From: an uncultured Polaribacter sp.
GTDB taxonomy: Bacteria > Bacteroidota > Bacteroidia > Flavobacteriales > Flavobacteriaceae
Length of the DNA stretch: 43,512 nt
Direction of reading: 5' to 3'
Assembly: GCA_913047375.1 (NCBI GenBank)
Contig: CAJWTV010000010.1
Span: 1 to 43,512 of the forward strand
Notes under the pieces: generated by a model
Told to the model about the DNA's origin: nothing
What the model saw: the letters and a program-made list of their open reading frames with translations, nothing else
Databases searched by the model: none
Shown: positions 42,449 through 43,512 of the stretch, one piece after another
Layout of the letters: each line of letters begins with the position of its first letter
Numbering within the stretch: the stretch's first letter is position 1
Position numbers and translations under genes: made by a program

Positions 42449-43512
42449 ATGAAAACGAATAGCATCTCGTATATCTTGATACTTGGATTAATCTTAATTT
42501 TTTTAAGTTGTAAAACTTCAAAATTAAAGAAAAATAGTGACGAAAAGCCTCCTAACTTTATTGTAATTTTAACGGACGATCAAGGTTGGAATGGAACCTC
42601 TGTCCAAATGATGGATGATGAAGTTCAATCAAAAAGTGATTACCATCAAACACCTAATTTAGAAGCATTAGCAAATCGTGGCATGAGATTTTCTTCAGCT
42701 TATGCCAGTGCACCTGTTTGTTCTCCATCGCGTTATAGTATTCAATTTGGACAAACTCCAGCTCGATTAAAAATGATCCGTGTGGGGATGAATACCAACC
42801 ATATCAATCATCAAACCCCTCATACCATTCCAAAACTGTTAAAAAAAGTCAATCCAGATTATAAAACAGCTCATTTTGGTAAATGGGGTATTGGTGTTCA
42901 CCCCTCAAAGCTTGGTTATGACGAAAGTGATGGTATGACAGGAAATAAAGATGGCGTTTTCAATTACAAAGCAGGCGGTAAACAGTGGCAAAATAATGTT
43001 GACGAGGACCCTAAAAAAATATTCAGTACAACTGCTAGAGCTATCAATTTTTTAGAGCGCCAAGCGATTTTAAAACAACCGTTTTTTTTACAAGTTTCCC
43101 ATTATGCAGTTCATTCCGATGTAATGATGCGCCAAAAGACCCTTGATAAATACCAGAGTAAGCCAAGGGGTTTGTATCAGAAACACGCTGGTTTTGCAGC
43201 AATGACTGAAGATTTAGACAGTGGAGTTGGATTATTACTTGAGCGTTTAAAGGCTTTGGGTTTAGAGGAAAATACTTACATAATTTACACCTCTGATAAT
43301 GGCGCTGTTCCAATAATGCCTCCTAAATCTAAGTACAATAAAGGCTCGAATTTCCCTTTAAGTCGGGGTAAGTGGGATGCCATGGAAGGAGGTATTAGAG
43401 TGCCTTTTGTTATCGCTGGACCTCAAATTATTGCTGGATTAGAGTCAAAGACACCCATTACACATTCAGACTTGCTACCCACCATTATTGATTTGGCTGG
43501 ACTAAAGTTACC
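42449..43512 (+). CDS. Sulfatase, lipoprotein, partial (3' end beyond window)
   Basis: The reading frame opens at 42449 and runs without a stop to the last base, giving about 354 codons. It begins with a lipoprotein signal, MKTNSISYILILGLILIFLSC, where Cys21 is the lipid anchor. The sulfatase blocks are FIVILTDDQGW, the modification motif CSPSRYSIQFG (Cys91; the usual TG of the motif is FG here), AHFGKWGIGVH, YTSDNGAVP and RGKWDAMEGGIRVPF. It should act at the outer membrane on sulfated sugars. It follows the hybrid regulator by 152 bases and has its own candidate operator. Confidence 0.92.
   Translation, partial: MKTNSISYILILGLILIFLSCKTSKLKKNSDEKPPNFIVILTDDQGWNGTSVQMMDDEVQSKSDYHQTPNLEALANRGMRFSSAYASAPVCSPSRYSIQFGQTPARLKMIRVGMNTNHINHQTPHTIPKLLKKVNPDYKTAHFGKWGIGVHPSKLGYDESDGMTGNKDGVFNYKAGGKQWQNNVDEDPKKIFSTTARAINFLERQAILKQPFFLQVSHYAVHSDVMMRQKTLDKYQSKPRGLYQKHAGFAAMTEDLDSGVGLLLERLKALGLEENTYIIYTSDNGAVPIMPPKSKYNKGSNFPLSRGKWDAMEGGIRVPFVIAGPQIIAGLESKTPITHSDLLPTIIDLAGLKL

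Noticed and set aside
43044-43313. 89-codon minus-strand frame
   Set aside because: It lies opposite the strongly supported partial sulfatase and has no family signature.

Overview
The window looks like a chromosomal segment from a marine member of the Flavobacteriaceae (Bacteroidota); I cannot name the genus from sequence alone. The evidence is very AT-rich DNA, the Bacteroidota -7 box TANNTTTG repeatedly placed about 20 bases before start codons, few Shine-Dalgarno sequences, families typical of the phylum (DUF3127, GH3 paired with DUF2797, eukaryotic-type GlyRS, hybrid two-component system), and sulfatases typical of algal-polysaccharide users.

Bases 1-14.6k are mostly housekeeping. They hold a HIT protein, an orphan sensor kinase, a flavin reductase with DUF3127, a DUF1456 protein, a VTT membrane protein, Aat, a MazG-like protein with a small membrane protein, a very large secreted beta-propeller protein, AroA, QueA, RlmN, a polyprenyl diphosphate synthase and a GH3-family enzyme. 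Bases 14.7-22.4k hold DUF2797 and then a long minus-strand run. Read in transcription order it is tdk, alr, a small Cys-pair membrane protein, a DPM1-like GT2, a cellulose-synthase-like GT2, a GT-C membrane glycosyltransferase and a LacI regulator. The three glycosyltransferases look like a lipid-linked sugar pathway. Bases 22.5-28.3k hold an acidic protein with a pure GAA microsatellite, a GT4 enzyme, a DUF3089 lipoprotein, ArsC/Spx, DinB, a YqiA-like hydrolase and an Ig-like lipoprotein. Bases 28.6-36.4k hold GlyRS, two outer-membrane proteins, an O6-alkylguanine-DNA methyltransferase, TatD, a retropepsin-like protease and a GatB/YqeY protein.

At 36.4k a tRNA-Arg(UCG) gene with its own terminator ends the housekeeping part. 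After it comes what looks like an accessory carbohydrate locus: a secreted sulfatase, a 1268-residue hybrid two-component sensor/regulator, and a second, lipoprotein sulfatase cut by the window end. Two 12-bp direct repeats exactly 21 bp apart lie just upstream of the -7 box of the second sulfatase. They are a good candidate operator for the AraC-type domain of the hybrid regulator.

The most unusual observation is in the tRNA. The nearly universal tertiary pair G19-C56 appears as A19-U56, a double change that keeps pairing. Other notable points are candidate near-leaderless promoters for the prenyl synthase and GlyRS, a thymidine kinase lacking the usual zinc cysteines, and several TTG starts. 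I found no CRISPR array, insertion sequence, integrase, prophage or rRNA.
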